64,000 nt of DNA from Phycisphaerales bacterium UBA1845 (GCA_002338715.1 DDIR01000066.1:1-64000); one strand, 5' to 3'; positions 7,577 through 17,309 are shown, counted from the stretch's first letter. Made by a program: numbers and translations. Notes: generated by a model not told the origin, from the sequence alone.

Positions 7577-8188
7577 GCGGATACGACGTGACCGCGTGAG
7601 CCGAAGGAACGGAAGCGCGAACATGGTCATCACGACCGACGCCGTTGAGCCAAGGCCGCAGATCGAAGGGAACGGAATAAAGACATCGCCGCCGCCGTTG
7701 TCGCCACCACCGCCATTTCCACCGTTGTCATCGCACGTGGGATTGCCATCGATCAGGTCGCAGGCGTCGCAGAAGGTGTTGATGCGCGTGGACGGCAGTT
7801 CACCGCTATCGAACGGCTCGCCGGTCAGCGTGTCGACTTCCACCATGGTACCGACCAGCGTCGTCCAGAAGACGGCGGGCAGGTCGTCGCCGTCGTCGAG
7901 GAACTCAATCAAACCGGATGGTTCGCCATTGAAGAGCACCTGGTCGTCGCTGGTGACGACGAGGCTGTCGAAGCGAACGTCGGCGCCGGAAACGATGACC
8001 ATGTTGCCGGAGTCGAACAGGGCAACGAACTCGGCGTTGGAGGTGTGGATTACGCCGCACTCTGCGCCCGACACGAAGTCTTCAAAGATGATCCAGTCTT
8101 CGTCGGAGACACCGGCGGAAGCGGTGGCGGCAGACGTCGATGCGAAGAGGACGGTAAGGGCGAGACAAAGTCGGTTGTTGAATTTCAT
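7574..8188 (-). CDS. Secreted acidic protein with C-terminal membrane/sorting tail
   Basis: The product (204 residues) has a signal peptide (MKFNNRLCLALTVLFAS, cleavage near ASA), an acidic beta-rich body, four cysteines in the second half (CDACD and PTCDD among them), and a glycine/aspartate linker GGNGGGGDNGGGD. It ends in a tripartite tail: ICGLG, a hydrophobic stretch, then RLTRSRRIR. Such tails resemble PEP-CTERM or MYXO-CTERM sorting signals but match neither by eye. AGGAACCC before the ATG supports the start. It is monocistronic, between the B12 operon and the S9 peptidase gene. The function is unknown; the body contains no recognised domain. Confidence 0.78.
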   Translation of the reverse strand: MKFNNRLCLALTVLFASTSAATASAGVSDEDWIIFEDFVSGAECGVIHTSNAEFVALFDSGNMVIVSGADVRFDSLVVTSDDQVLFNGEPSGLIEFLDDGDDLPAVFWTTLVGTMVEVDTLTGEPFDSGELPSTRINTFCDACDLIDGNPTCDDNGGNGGGGDNGGGDVFIPFPSICGLGSTASVVMTMFALPFLRLTRSRRIR

Positions 8189-8499
8189 GACAATGGGTTC
8201 CTGTCGGGGTTAGGGCTTTTCTGAAGCCAAAGGATCGCACAAAACCAAGTGTTTGGGAAGATCGGGCGAATCCGATCGGCGTCGCGGGCCAATATTTGCA
8301 GGGAGATGCGACTCCCGTCCGGCCACACTGGAATGTAGAGCCGTGACCTGTTGGCGACAACTCCTGACAATTGCATCGCCGTTGGCGGCTTGCTAGGCTT
8401 CAATTCGTGTGAGTGCCACTTCAAGCATAGCCATTGGTCCAGTTGATCATTCGGGCCAGTTTATCAATCAGGTCCATTTTATCATTTAGGGATATCAAC

Positions 8500-10605
8500 A
8501 TGTTTCGCAGAGTCTCGATTTTGAGCGGTTTGAAATCATTCGCGGTGTTGGCGTTGGTCGCATTTCCGATGTTGGCGATGTCGCTGGATGCCAGCGCGGC
8601 AGGCATGACGGCGAAGGATGTCGCCCGGATTGAGAATGTGTCGGAAGTGGCGATGTCGCCCGATGGTCAGCACATTGCGTACACGTTGTCGGTCCCGCGC
8701 GAGCTTGGAAGTGACGACAACGGATCGGCATGGTCGGAACTTCACGTCTGCGATCTCTCGGGCAAGTCGCGCCCATTCATCACGGGCGAGGTGAGCATTC
8801 ATCGCATTCAGTGGAAGCCCGACGGTTCGGCGATTTCGTTTGTGGCCAAGCGCGGTGATGACAAGCATGGAGCGATCTATGCGATTCCGATCGACGGCGG
8901 CGAGGCCAAGAAGATCGTCGGTCATGAAACGGGTATCGGCTCGTATGACTGGGATCACTCGGGCGAACACATCGCGTTCATTGCGACCGAGAAGAAGGAC
9001 AAAGACAAAAAGGACCTGGAAGAGAAGGGTTTTAACGCGGAGATCTACGAAGAGGATTTGAATTTCGCGCACGTCTGGATTGCGGACACCGATCCCAAGA
9101 CCGATGACGATCCGCGTAAGTTGGAACTCGATGGTTCGGCGACGGCGCTCTACTTCGCGCCCGATGGCAAGTCGCTCGCGGTGGTGATGGCCAAGACCCC
9201 CCTGATCGATGACGAGTACATGCGCTCGAAGATTCACATCGTCGATGTCGAATCGGGTAGCGAGACGGCTGTCGTGGAAAACGTCGGCAAGCTGGAAGCC
9301 GTTCGCTGGTGTCCGGACGGTCAGTCGCTGGCGTTTCTTGCGGGCGAGGATTTGAACGACCCGTCAGCCGGTCGGTTGTTCACGGTGAGCGCTTCGGGCG
9401 GCGCGTTCAGGCAGGTCGCGCCGGATTATCTGCCGAACTTTGCGGCGATCGAGTGGCAGAACGCCAACACGATCATGTTTCTCGCGGATGACGGCTGCCT
9501 TACGGCGTTTGGGCGCGTGAACAAGGACGGATCGGATTTCAAGATCGTGGTCGAACCGGGCGGACCGGTCATGGGGCGTTTGTCGCTGTCGAAGGATGGG
9601 CAGTCAGCCGCTTTTGCCGGCAGTGCGCCAACGTTTTCGACAGAAGTTTTTGTGATGAAGCACGGCGACGCGGGCCCGCGCCGGTTGACGCATCACAACG
9701 AATGGTTGGCCGACGTCGAGATGTCCAAGGAGGAGATCGTTCGCTACAAAGCCCGCGACGGCGAGACCATTGAAGCGATTTTGATTCACCCGCTCAACGA
9801 GAAGCCGGGCGTTCGCTATCCGTTGATTCTCGATGTGCATGGTGGTCCCGAGTCGCAAGTGCAGTTGGGATTCTCGACGCGCTACGCCAGCCCGGGTCAG
9901 ATGGCCGCTTCGATGGGGATCGCGGTCTTGCGTCCCAACTATCGCGGCAGCACCGGCCGCGGTGTGGCGTTTGCGAAAGCGCATCAGAGCGATTACGGCG
10001 GAAAAGAATTCAACGACCTGATCGACGGCGTGGACTATCTCATCGAGCAGGGTCTCGTGGATAAGGATCGCGTCGGAATCACCGGTGGTTCGTACGGTGG
10101 TTTCGCGACGGCATGGTGCAGCACGAAGCACACCGATCGCTTTGCGGCTGGCGTGATGTTCGTGGGCATCACCGATCAGATTTCCAAGTCGGGCACGACC
10201 GACATTCCGGAGGAGATGTATCAGGTCCACGCCCGCAAGCGCATCTGGGAGGATTGGCAGTTCTTCCTCGAACGCAGCCCGATCTATTACGTCGAGCAAG
10301 CCCGCACGCCGCTGTTGATCCTTCACGGCAAGGAAGACCCGCGCGTCCATCCGTCGCAGTCGATGGAACTCTATCGCAATCTTAAAATTCTCGGGAACAC
10401 ACCGGTGCGGTTGGTGCTGTATCCGGGCGAGGGGCATGGCAATCGAAAAGCGGCGAGCCGTTACGACTACAGTCTCCGCATGATGCGCTGGATGAAGGCG
10501 TTCTTGCAGGATGGGGCGAAGGAAGCACCGCCGTTTAAGATCGAATACGATCTCGATGACGAAGATGCCGACGAAGAGACGCCGTCACCGACCAAAGAGA
10601 CCTAG
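8500..10605 (+). CDS. S9 family prolyl oligopeptidase-like peptidase, exported
   Basis: A 701-residue serine peptidase of the S9 (acylaminoacyl/dipeptidyl peptidase) type. After a signal peptide (hydrophobic to about residue 32, SLDASAAG) comes a WD40-like propeller of DG-rich repeats (MSPDGQHIAY, WKPDGSAISF, FAPDGKSLAV, WCPDGQSLAF). The C-terminal alpha/beta-hydrolase domain has GGSYGGF with Ser531, HGKEDPRV with Asp613, and GEGHGN with His646, a complete triad. The tail is acidic (DLDDEDADEE). It likely degrades oligopeptides in the periplasm. The start ATG follows TTAGGGAT. Its TAG stop overlaps the convergent gene's stop inside one CTAG. Confidence 0.95.
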   Translation: MFRRVSILSGLKSFAVLALVAFPMLAMSLDASAAGMTAKDVARIENVSEVAMSPDGQHIAYTLSVPRELGSDDNGSAWSELHVCDLSGKSRPFITGEVSIHRIQWKPDGSAISFVAKRGDDKHGAIYAIPIDGGEAKKIVGHETGIGSYDWDHSGEHIAFIATEKKDKDKKDLEEKGFNAEIYEEDLNFAHVWIADTDPKTDDDPRKLELDGSATALYFAPDGKSLAVVMAKTPLIDDEYMRSKIHIVDVESGSETAVVENVGKLEAVRWCPDGQSLAFLAGEDLNDPSAGRLFTVSASGGAFRQVAPDYLPNFAAIEWQNANTIMFLADDGCLTAFGRVNKDGSDFKIVVEPGGPVMGRLSLSKDGQSAAFAGSAPTFSTEVFVMKHGDAGPRRLTHHNEWLADVEMSKEEIVRYKARDGETIEAILIHPLNEKPGVRYPLILDVHGGPESQVQLGFSTRYASPGQMAASMGIAVLRPNYRGSTGRGVAFAKAHQSDYGGKEFNDLIDGVDYLIEQGLVDKDRVGITGGSYGGFATAWCSTKHTDRFAAGVMFVGITDQISKSGTTDIPEEMYQVHARKRIWEDWQFFLERSPIYYVEQARTPLLILHGKEDPRVHPSQSMELYRNLKILGNTPVRLVLYPGEGHGNRKAASRYDYSLRMMRWMKAFLQDGAKEAPPFKIEYDLDDEDADEETPSPTKET

Positions 10606-11720
10606 TGGCAGGCAGCCGTCTGGTTTTCTGACTCTGGCGACGGCTGCTCTGCAAAATAGCGACGCCAGATGCTCGTGCAGGTCCAGGCCAAGAGGGCTAC
10701 TGCGCCGGCAGTTCTGAGCCATGCGGGTACGAAGGATTCATGCGCGCCATGGGCAGTGACGGTGAAGCCCTGCACGTTGAAAAACCAATCGACGCAAAGG
10801 CCCGCACCGACCGACACAACCGCGATGGATATCAGATAGACGACGACAGAGCGCGTGCCGAGTTGCGAACGCAGCAAGCCGACCGAACCGATATTCGTCG
10901 CAGGACCAGCCAGCAGAAACACGAGCGCCGCGCCCGGGCTCAATCCCTGTGCAATCAGGGCGGCAGCCACCGGTGTGGAACCTTCCGCACAGACATACAT
11001 CGGAATCCCGATGACGAGCATGATCAGCATCGCCAGCACCGGCCCGCGCATGATGGCGTCGATCAACGCGTTCGGCATCCATACTTTGATCATGGCGGCG
11101 GCTATGAACCCGACGAACATCCAAAAGACGATATCGTCGAACACTTTGACGAACGCATGACGCAGTCCGTCGACGAATGACATGTTTGCGGGATTGTCAG
11201 ACTCCGAAGCGGCTGGCTTGTTGCCACAGCAGCAATGAGGTGCGGAGGCCTCATTCTGGGGGGCTGTGTCTGCATTGTTTCGTGAGAACAACGTTTCGGC
11301 GATGCCCGCAACGATGGCGGTGATGCACGACGCCAGCGGGCGAATGATGGCCATCATCGGTCCGATGAGCGAATACGTGAGCATCACCGATTGGGCGCTG
11401 GTTTCCGGTGTGGAGATCAGGAACGAAATCGTCGCCCCTTTGCTCGCACCTTGTTTGCGAAGCGCGATTGCCGCTGGCAAGACGCTGCACGAACACAACG
11501 GCATGGGCAAACCAATCGCGGAGGCGAGCAGGACTGGTTTGATGCCATCACCGCGCAGCAGATCGCCCCAGCGACTTCGGCTCATCCACATTTGCAGGAA
11601 TGCGGCGATAAGCAAACCAAAGAGCAGGAAGATAGCCGACTCTTCAAGCATGTCCCAGGTTGCAGTGAGGATGGCGGTGAAGGGGGTGACGATATCGTTG
11701 AGCGCAGCGAGGGTTTTCAT
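10602..11720 (-). CDS. SO_0444/ArsP-like permease, probable metal efflux
   Basis: A 372-residue polytopic membrane protein of the DUF318 permease family (SO_0444-type Cu/Zn efflux, related to ArsP). Two similar halves carry GLPMPLCSCSVLP near residue 73 and GIPMYVCAEGSTP in the second half; the paired cysteines after the proline are the expected transport motif. The central loop has HCCCGNK near residue 165, a likely metal-binding cluster. It ends NQTAACH. It would export a soft metal or metalloid. The gene converges with the S9 peptidase gene. The metal is not determined. Confidence 0.88.
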   Translation of the reverse strand: MKTLAALNDIVTPFTAILTATWDMLEESAIFLLFGLLIAAFLQMWMSRSRWGDLLRGDGIKPVLLASAIGLPMPLCSCSVLPAAIALRKQGASKGATISFLISTPETSAQSVMLTYSLIGPMMAIIRPLASCITAIVAGIAETLFSRNNADTAPQNEASAPHCCCGNKPAASESDNPANMSFVDGLRHAFVKVFDDIVFWMFVGFIAAAMIKVWMPNALIDAIMRGPVLAMLIMLVIGIPMYVCAEGSTPVAAALIAQGLSPGAALVFLLAGPATNIGSVGLLRSQLGTRSVVVYLISIAVVSVGAGLCVDWFFNVQGFTVTAHGAHESFVPAWLRTAGAVALLAWTCTSIWRRYFAEQPSPESENQTAACH

Positions 11721-11813
11721 GGCAAAGATTTTAGAGCGCAGACTTTGATTTGGCGATTGCCCGGTGAAGTTGGTCGAAATCGCGCGTTCGGATGTACCGC
11801 AAAGGTTGAAAGT

Positions 11814-12032
11814 CTACGGGGAGTCGGTTTGCGTGGGGACCGGCGATTCGTCTTCCAATGTGGAGATGACGTAGATGCCGCGAATGACCACGGTGGTGAG
11901 TGCGCCAAGCAGAATGATGCCGACGATCATGCGCGACCAGCCATGCGCCCCCATCCCGGTGGGGGATTGTGGGATGGCCTGCTGCATCGGGTCCGGTTCG
12001 GATTCGTGATGTTGGGTGGCTGGTGCGACCAT
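11814..12032 (-). CDS. Small single-pass membrane protein, hypothetical
   Basis: A possible 72-residue protein with a polar N-terminus (PATQHHESEPDP), a single membrane segment (MIVGIILLGALTTVVI) near residue 35, and a short acidic tail. It is upstream of the permease on the same strand, with a 93-base gap, so the two could share a transcript. No strong ribosome-binding site precedes the ATG. The clear membrane segment with polar ends is the main reason to accept it. Confidence 0.5.
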   Translation of the reverse strand: MVAPATQHHESEPDPMQQAIPQSPTGMGAHGWSRMIVGIILLGALTTVVIRGIYVISTLEDESPVPTQTDSP

Positions 12033-12252
12033 GCGGTCATTCTATTCGCATGGGGCGCGATTGGCCAAGTCTGGCAACGTCCAAAAATATGTCGCGCTAT
12101 TGGCTCCACCTCGGGCGACGTGTGATAACCGCGATGGATTGTCGGACCGAATTCTGATTCGTCCATCGCGCGAAGCCGACACTTATATTAAGAATGTAGT
12201 GGACCCGCTGGGGGTCTGTCTGCGTGGAGGGTGTCACGCTTCGGCGGCTTGC

Positions 12253-13962
12253 ATGTTTTCTCTTTGGTGGAATCTAAGGCGCGTACGATCATCCGAGGCA
12301 TCGGTGCGCGCCAAAGGGATCACCAACCTCGTGAGGCTCGACAATCACGCGGCAGTCCTTCCCATCACCTATTTGCTCAGAGACGATGACCGCAGTGTGC
12401 GAATTTTAGCCGCACAAGCACTGGGCAAATTCGCCGATCGCCGGGCCGTTGAACCGCTCATCGCGGCGCTGTTTGAAGAGAAATTCTGGGATGTGCGCGA
12501 TGAGATCGTCGAGGCGCTGCGTTTGATCGGCGACCCTGCGGCTGTCAACGAATTGATCCTGCTTCTGGAAAACGACAAGGACGATTTGAGTCTCAAGCAG
12601 TTCACCGCGTGGGCGCTCAAGAAGTTCGGATGGGAGCAGTTGTCGGGTGAGCAACAGGCGTCGGTGTGTATCTTGCGCGACGAGTGGGATGGCATCGTCC
12701 CGCTTGGCGGCGCGGCGGTGAAGCCGTTGGTCAATGCGGTGCGCAACGGCACGCAGCATGTGCGCAGGGTTGCGGCTGAATCGCTCGGAAAGATCGGTGA
12801 TCAAGCCGCGGTGTCGGCGCTGGTGCAGCTTCTTGATGACGAGGACAGCGGCGTGCGCAAAGCCAGCGCCGAGATTGTCGAGCAGGTGGCCAAGGAACGC
12901 GATGACGCCAAGTTGCAGACCAAGGCGCTGATTGCGCTGGAGCGGTGGGGCGCGATTTCCTCGATCGGTCCGGGCGCGTTTGACGTGGTGTTCGAGGCGA
13001 GCCAATCGCGCGACTTAGCCATTCGCCAGCAGGCCATCCGGGCGCTGGGGCTGATTTCTGGTTCGCGATCGATCTCGGCGCTGATGAAGTATGTGCGAAG
13101 CAGCGATGTTTTGATTCGAAGAGCCGCGGCTGAGGGACTGGAAGAGGCGAAGAATCCGACCGCCACATCCATTCTCGTGTCAACGCTCGGTGACGAAGAC
13201 GCCGAAGTCAGGCATTCTGCAGCCCGCGCGCTCAAGAGGATCGAATGGAAACCCGCCAACCGCGCGGAACACATCGCGCTGGCGGTGGCTGGCAAGGAGT
13301 GGATGGAGGCGGCTAAGCTTGGCAAGGAAGCCGTCGCGCCGCTGATGCAGGCGTTTATGGATGCGAGTCAGCGTCCCAAGGTGATGGCGGCGCTCGTCGA
13401 ATTGGGCGAGCCGGCTGTCGATCCGCTCATCGAACTGCTCCGTACAGAAAATGACTCGGCAGGCGGTTCGTCGTTGCGGCTGACGACGGTGGAAACGCTC
13501 GGAAAGATCGGGCAGCGAAAAGCCATTCCATCGCTGGAGAAGATGATGTCCGATCCGGAGCTGGCGATACGCCGGGCTGCGGTTGATGCACTGCGGCATC
13601 TGGGGTGGATTCCCACGACGTCACTTGCCCAAGCCGACGTTGCGATCGCCATCGAGGATTGGACGAAACTTCTGGAGATCGGAGCGGCGGCTCTCCCTCG
13701 TCTTATGATTCTGCTCCAGGACGATGCCCGAGCCGGCCAATCCTGCCGCGTGATCGAGAAGTTGCTGGCCAGCGATGAAGCCCGCAACGTTTCGCCCGAA
13801 CACCTTCATGCCCTCGCAGGGATGGTGACGGCTCCCACCCGGGCGGGCGGTGTTCAGGGACGCCATGCCGGAGGCGGGAAGACGCTCAATGCCACAGTGG
13901 CGAAGCGGCGACTCTCGCAGTTGGCCCGGTCAGAACTCAAACGGCGCAACGTCCCCGTGTAG
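12253..13962 (+). CDS. HEAT-repeat (PBS lyase-like) protein
   Basis: A 569-residue protein built of alpha-helical HEAT repeats. Recognisable units include RSVRILAAQALGKFADRRA, VRRVAAESLGKIGDQAA, SGVRKASAEIV, IRRAAAEGLEEA, EVRHSAARALKRI and LTTVETLGKIGQRKA. These scaffolds bind other proteins, and no catalytic site is seen. A charged extension ends KRRLSQLARSELKRRNVPV. The ATG at 12253 is chosen because the frame upstream has no repeat-like sequence and overlaps the divergent small gene. A weak GGCGG precedes it. The gene stands alone. The partner is unknown. Confidence 0.85.
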   Translation: MFSLWWNLRRVRSSEASVRAKGITNLVRLDNHAAVLPITYLLRDDDRSVRILAAQALGKFADRRAVEPLIAALFEEKFWDVRDEIVEALRLIGDPAAVNELILLLENDKDDLSLKQFTAWALKKFGWEQLSGEQQASVCILRDEWDGIVPLGGAAVKPLVNAVRNGTQHVRRVAAESLGKIGDQAAVSALVQLLDDEDSGVRKASAEIVEQVAKERDDAKLQTKALIALERWGAISSIGPGAFDVVFEASQSRDLAIRQQAIRALGLISGSRSISALMKYVRSSDVLIRRAAAEGLEEAKNPTATSILVSTLGDEDAEVRHSAARALKRIEWKPANRAEHIALAVAGKEWMEAAKLGKEAVAPLMQAFMDASQRPKVMAALVELGEPAVDPLIELLRTENDSAGGSSLRLTTVETLGKIGQRKAIPSLEKMMSDPELAIRRAAVDALRHLGWIPTTSLAQADVAIAIEDWTKLLEIGAAALPRLMILLQDDARAGQSCRVIEKLLASDEARNVSPEHLHALAGMVTAPTRAGGVQGRHAGGGKTLNATVAKRRLSQLARSELKRRNVPV

Positions 13963-14163
13963 TTGGCATTCACCGCGTCAATCCGCCTGATCCGATCAAA
14001 TTAATGGCATAAACCCTCCTCCCGCAGCGCATTTGCAAATCAATCCCAAGGGGCGATACTAGTCCGCTGGTCGCAGCGAGTTGGAAGTGACCCAAGCGAG
14101 CCGCATTTCATGGTGCTGCCGCGCGGTAATGTGCGCGGTCTTTTCAATCAGGATACCGACGTC

Positions 14164-15048
14164 ATGAGCATTCTTGTTGATCGCAATACGAAAGTGATCT
14201 GTCAGGGAATCACCGGGCAAGCCGGCGCATTTCATACCTCCAAGTGCATCGAATACGGGGCGAAGTTTGTCGGTGGAACATCGCCTGGAAAGGGTGGCAC
14301 GAAGTCGGAGCATGGCCTGCCCGTGTTCAACACCGTGGCGGAAGCGGTGACCGCGACCGGTGCGGAAGTGTCGATGATTTTTGTTCCGCCGCCATTCGCG
14401 GCTGACGCGACGATGGAAGCCGCTGACGCGGGCATTCGATTGGCTGTGGTGATCACCGAAGGCATTCCGGCGCTCGACATGGTCAAAGCCCGCAAGTACC
14501 TCGACGATCGCAACGTGATGATGATTGGTCCAAATTGCCCCGGTGTGATCACGCCCGGTGAATGCAAGATCGGCATCATGCCCGGTTACATCCACACGCC
14601 GCCGAAGAACGGCAACAAGAACGTCGGCATCATTTCGCGCAGTGGAACGCTGACGTATGAAGCCGTCTGGCAGTGCAGCTCACGCGGGATTTCGCAGACG
14701 ACGTGCGTCGGTATCGGTGGCGATCCGGTGAAGGGGTTGAACTTCATCGAACTGCTGACGATGTTCGAAGAAGACGACGACACGCACGGCATGATCATGA
14801 TTGGCGAAATCGGTGGGACGGATGAAGAAAATGCCGCAGCGTTTGTCAAAGCCAACATCAAGAAACCGGTGGCTGGCTTTATTGCAGGGCGTACCGCGCC
14901 TCCCGGAAAGCGCATGGGACATGCCGGCGCGATCATCAGCGGTGGCGAGGGGACGGCTGACGGCAAGATCGACGCGATGAAAGCCGCAGGCATCGCGGTG
15001 GCAGAATCACCGGCACAGATCGGTGAGGCCATCGCTTCCAAACTGTAG
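14164..15048 (+). CDS. sucD: Succinyl-CoA ligase (ADP-forming) subunit alpha
   Basis: The 294-residue alpha subunit of succinyl-CoA synthetase converts succinyl-CoA to succinate with formation of ATP or GTP in the TCA cycle. CoA-binding features are QGITGQAG near residue 18 and FVPPPFAAD. The phosphorylated histidine is His253 in [15 protein letters not shown] and GEIGG are family signatures. The length matches the family. The beta subunit gene sucC is not adjacent: a HEAT-protein gene lies upstream and a lipoprotein gene downstream, so the partner must lie elsewhere. The frame extends 18 codons upstream, but [10 protein letters not shown] is the family start. Confidence 0.96.
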   Translation: MSILVDRNTKVICQGITGQAGAFHTSKCIEYGAKFVGGTSPGKGGTKSEHGLPVFNTVAEAVTATGAEVSMIFVPPPFAADATMEAADAGIRLAVVITEGIPALDMVKARKYLDDRNVMMIGPNCPGVITPGECKIGIMPGYIHTPPKNGNKNVGIISRSGTLTYEAVWQCSSRGISQTTCVGIGGDPVKGLNFIELLTMFEEDDDTHGMIMIGEIGGTDEENAAAFVKANIKKPVAGFIAGRTAPPGKRMGHAGAIISGGEGTADGKIDAMKAAGIAVAESPAQIGEAIASKL

Positions 15049-15106
15049 GAATGCAAGATCGACGCGCCCGATCGGTGCGCATCTTTTTGATTTGAGGAGT
15101 TTTTAT

Positions 15107-15931
15107 ATGAAGACGTTTGCCAAAGTGCTTTCGATGGGCTGTCTGGGCGTGGCGATCGGACTGGTTGGCTGTAAGAAGGAAGAAACCCCGCCACCGGAAG
15201 CACCGCCGCTTCCTCCGCTTGCAAACACCCAGCCGTCACAGGCGGTCAAGAAAGCACCGCCGCTCATACCCGGGCAGAGCAACGAACTTCCGCCGGGACA
15301 TCCGCCCATTGGTGGCATGACCGAAACTCCGAAAGGTGACGCCCCGAAAGCTGGGGACGAATTGCCCCCGGGGCATCCGCCGATTGGTGGAGCGACTGAC
15401 GGCGGTGCGACCATGCCGAAAGCACAAGCCGGCAACGTCGAGATCGATCAAGCTGCGGAAGGGTCGGCTGGCTTGAAGCTGACCGCTCCCGAAGGTTGGC
15501 AGGCGATGGATCCGGGCGCACCGAGCAGCTCCGGGTTCCGTGTGGCTGGTCCGATTGCGGTCTTCAAGCTCGAAAAGGTGGAGGGCGATACCGAAGATGC
15601 TGTCGTTCGCCTGACGCATTTTCCGGGCATGAAAAACATTCCGGTGCAGGCGCAGCTTGATCGCTGGTTCGGTCAGGTCAGTCAGCCCGACGGCAGCTCG
15701 ACCAAGGAAAAGTCCAAGGTCGATACGTGGGAGAAAGACGGCGTGAAGATTTCGGTCGCGGACATGACCGGAATGATGCCGCCCGAGAGCGGAACCGTGC
15801 GGATGATCGCGGCGATCATTGAGCATCCGAATGGTCCGCACTTCGTCAAAGCCGTCGGACCGGTCAACACGATCGAGCATTGGCGTGAATCCATCATCAC
15901 CTACTTGAAGTCGAGTCGTCTTGAGGAGTAA
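15107..15931 (+). CDS. Proline-rich lipoprotein, function unknown
   Basis: A 274-residue predicted lipoprotein: a short signal ends in the lipobox LVGC with the acylated cysteine near residue 21. A proline-rich linker contains [11 protein letters not shown] twice, about 25 residues apart. The C-terminal domain ([49 protein letters not shown]) looks like a compact beta domain common in planctomycete secreted proteins, with no named function. GAGGAG eight bases before the ATG fixes the start. It begins 58 bases after sucD and precedes an EVE gene by 10 bases. Confidence 0.83.
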   Translation: MKTFAKVLSMGCLGVAIGLVGCKKEETPPPEAPPLPPLANTQPSQAVKKAPPLIPGQSNELPPGHPPIGGMTETPKGDAPKAGDELPPGHPPIGGATDGGATMPKAQAGNVEIDQAAEGSAGLKLTAPEGWQAMDPGAPSSSGFRVAGPIAVFKLEKVEGDTEDAVVRLTHFPGMKNIPVQAQLDRWFGQVSQPDGSSTKEKSKVDTWEKDGVKISVADMTGMMPPESGTVRMIAAIIEHPNGPHFVKAVGPVNTIEHWRESIITYLKSSRLEE

Positions 15932-15941
15932 CGACGCATCG

Positions 15942-16358
15942 ATGCAATATTGGCTCTTCAAAACGGAACCCAACGACTATTCGTTTGACGATCTGCTGCG
16001 CGACAAGAAAACGGTGTGGGATGGCGTCGGTAACAACACGGCGCTGATGCACATGCGCAACGTCAAGAAGGGCGACAGCGTGTTCGTCTACCACACCGGC
16101 AAGGACAAGCACATTGCGGGCATCGCGTCGGTGGTGCGGGGCCCTTATCCCGATCCGAAACTGGATGACGAAAAGCGCATCGTCGTCGATATCAAAGCTG
16201 TCAAGGGCGTGCCCGATCCAGTGACGCTGGCTGCGGTCAAAGCCGATCCGGATTTTGCGGACTTTCACCTGGTGACGATTTCGCGGTTGTCGGCGATGCC
16301 GGTGAAACCCGCGTGGTGGAAAAAACTTTGCAAAATGGGCGGGGTGTCGGCAACCTAA
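15942..16358 (+). CDS. EVE domain protein
   Basis: The 138-residue product is a single EVE domain, a PUA/YTH-like fold that binds modified nucleotides in DNA or RNA. Family marks are YWLFKTEPNDYS at the start, WDGVGNNTALMHMRNVKKGD and VFVYHTG, then PDFHLVTISRLSAMPV near the end. ATG 15942 is chosen because MQYWLFKTEP is the usual N-terminus and GAGGAGTAACGACG precedes it. It follows the lipoprotein gene by 10 bases and may be co-transcribed. No restriction or methylase gene is nearby. Confidence 0.92.
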   Translation: MQYWLFKTEPNDYSFDDLLRDKKTVWDGVGNNTALMHMRNVKKGDSVFVYHTGKDKHIAGIASVVRGPYPDPKLDDEKRIVVDIKAVKGVPDPVTLAAVKADPDFADFHLVTISRLSAMPVKPAWWKKLCKMGGVSAT

Positions 16359-16412
16359 AAGGCGTATCCTGGTAAACGATCGGGACGCCTGGATTCGCGC
16401 GAAGAAAATTCA

Positions 16413-17096
16413 ATGCACTTCAGATCACTTCGTCACAATCGGTTGCAGATCAAAAACGCCAGCGTGGTGGCGCTGTGCGTTGCGGCGTTGGCGCTAATCT
16501 TGGGCGTTGGTGCGGGCTGTATTTTTGATGCGCCGGGCACGGTTACGCAGCTTCAGCAGGAAATCGATCAGCAGAAGTTGGCGCTGAAGGCGTGCGAGCA
16601 GGAAAAGTTTGAATGCGATGCGCGCTGCGAAGATTTGAAAACCCAGATCGCCAATCAACCGCGTCTTGCGAGCGTCGAGCTGGATGATCTGTTCGTTGTC
16701 GATGCGATCAGCATTCCCAGTCGCAGCGGCGGGATTGATCTGGATGGTTCGCCTGGCGATGACGGTGTGATCGTGTACGTTCAGCCGATCGATGCGGCTG
16801 GCGATGTGATTAAAGCCGCGGGGGCGATCACGATCCAACTGACGGACCTGACGCAGGTGGGTTCGCCAAGGTCTATCGCGACAGCCGAGTACACCGATCC
16901 GGACGTCATCAAGAAGAGTTGGTACGGCGGATTTATGACCAACCATTACTCGCTCAAGATTCCATTTCCAGATGGGGTTGGTTCGATACCGAAGGAACTG
17001 CACGTTCGTGTTGTCTTCTTCGATTGGTTGACGGGCCGAGAGTTTACTGCATCGACGACCGTGTCGGTTGATGCGCAGGTCAAGGCGGCAGATTAG
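16413..17096 (+). CDS. Lipoprotein with short coiled coil, hypothetical
   Basis: A 227-residue protein with a basic n-region, a hydrophobic helix and a lipobox-like GVGAGC with cysteine near residue 36, so probably a lipoprotein. A short heptad segment follows (QLQQEIDQQKLALKACEQEKFECDA, quoted in parts, with cysteines in CEQEKFEC and CDARC). The rest is a beta-rich domain with acidic loops (DLDGSPGDDG) and no named family. It starts 54 bases after the EVE gene. The role is unknown. Confidence 0.75.
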   Translation: MHFRSLRHNRLQIKNASVVALCVAALALILGVGAGCIFDAPGTVTQLQQEIDQQKLALKACEQEKFECDARCEDLKTQIANQPRLASVELDDLFVVDAISIPSRSGGIDLDGSPGDDGVIVYVQPIDAAGDVIKAAGAITIQLTDLTQVGSPRSIATAEYTDPDVIKKSWYGGFMTNHYSLKIPFPDGVGSIPKELHVRVVFFDWLTGREFTASTTVSVDAQVKAAD

Positions 17097-17138
17097 CCCG
17101 CAATTTTCCCGAATCGAATTTGTGTGGTGATGATATCG

Positions 17139-17309
17139 TGCCACTGCTCTGTGAGCAGTGTGTTTGCGCGGTTGCGTTTTCTTCGTGTTATCCCTGCCCA
17201 GTGCTTGGTGCGGTGCTCATCAGGGTTGGGTTTGGTTTTCTTCTGGATTCCCGCTTTCGCGGGAATGACGGCGCCGTTGCGCTTTTGCACTGCTCACAGA
17301 GCAGTGGCA
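17139..17309. repeat. Composite inverted-repeat element, 171 bases
   Basis: Perfect 22-base arms lie at 17139-17160 and 17288-17309. Each arm is itself nearly palindromic (CACTGCTCTGTGAGCAGTG). Between them, at 17244-17271, sits a copy of the family C hairpin (GGATTCCCGCTTTCGCGGGA). The size is close to the 169-base element at 6461, although the sequences differ. It fills the gap between convergent genes ending at 17096 and 17353. No protein is encoded. Confidence 0.8.
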
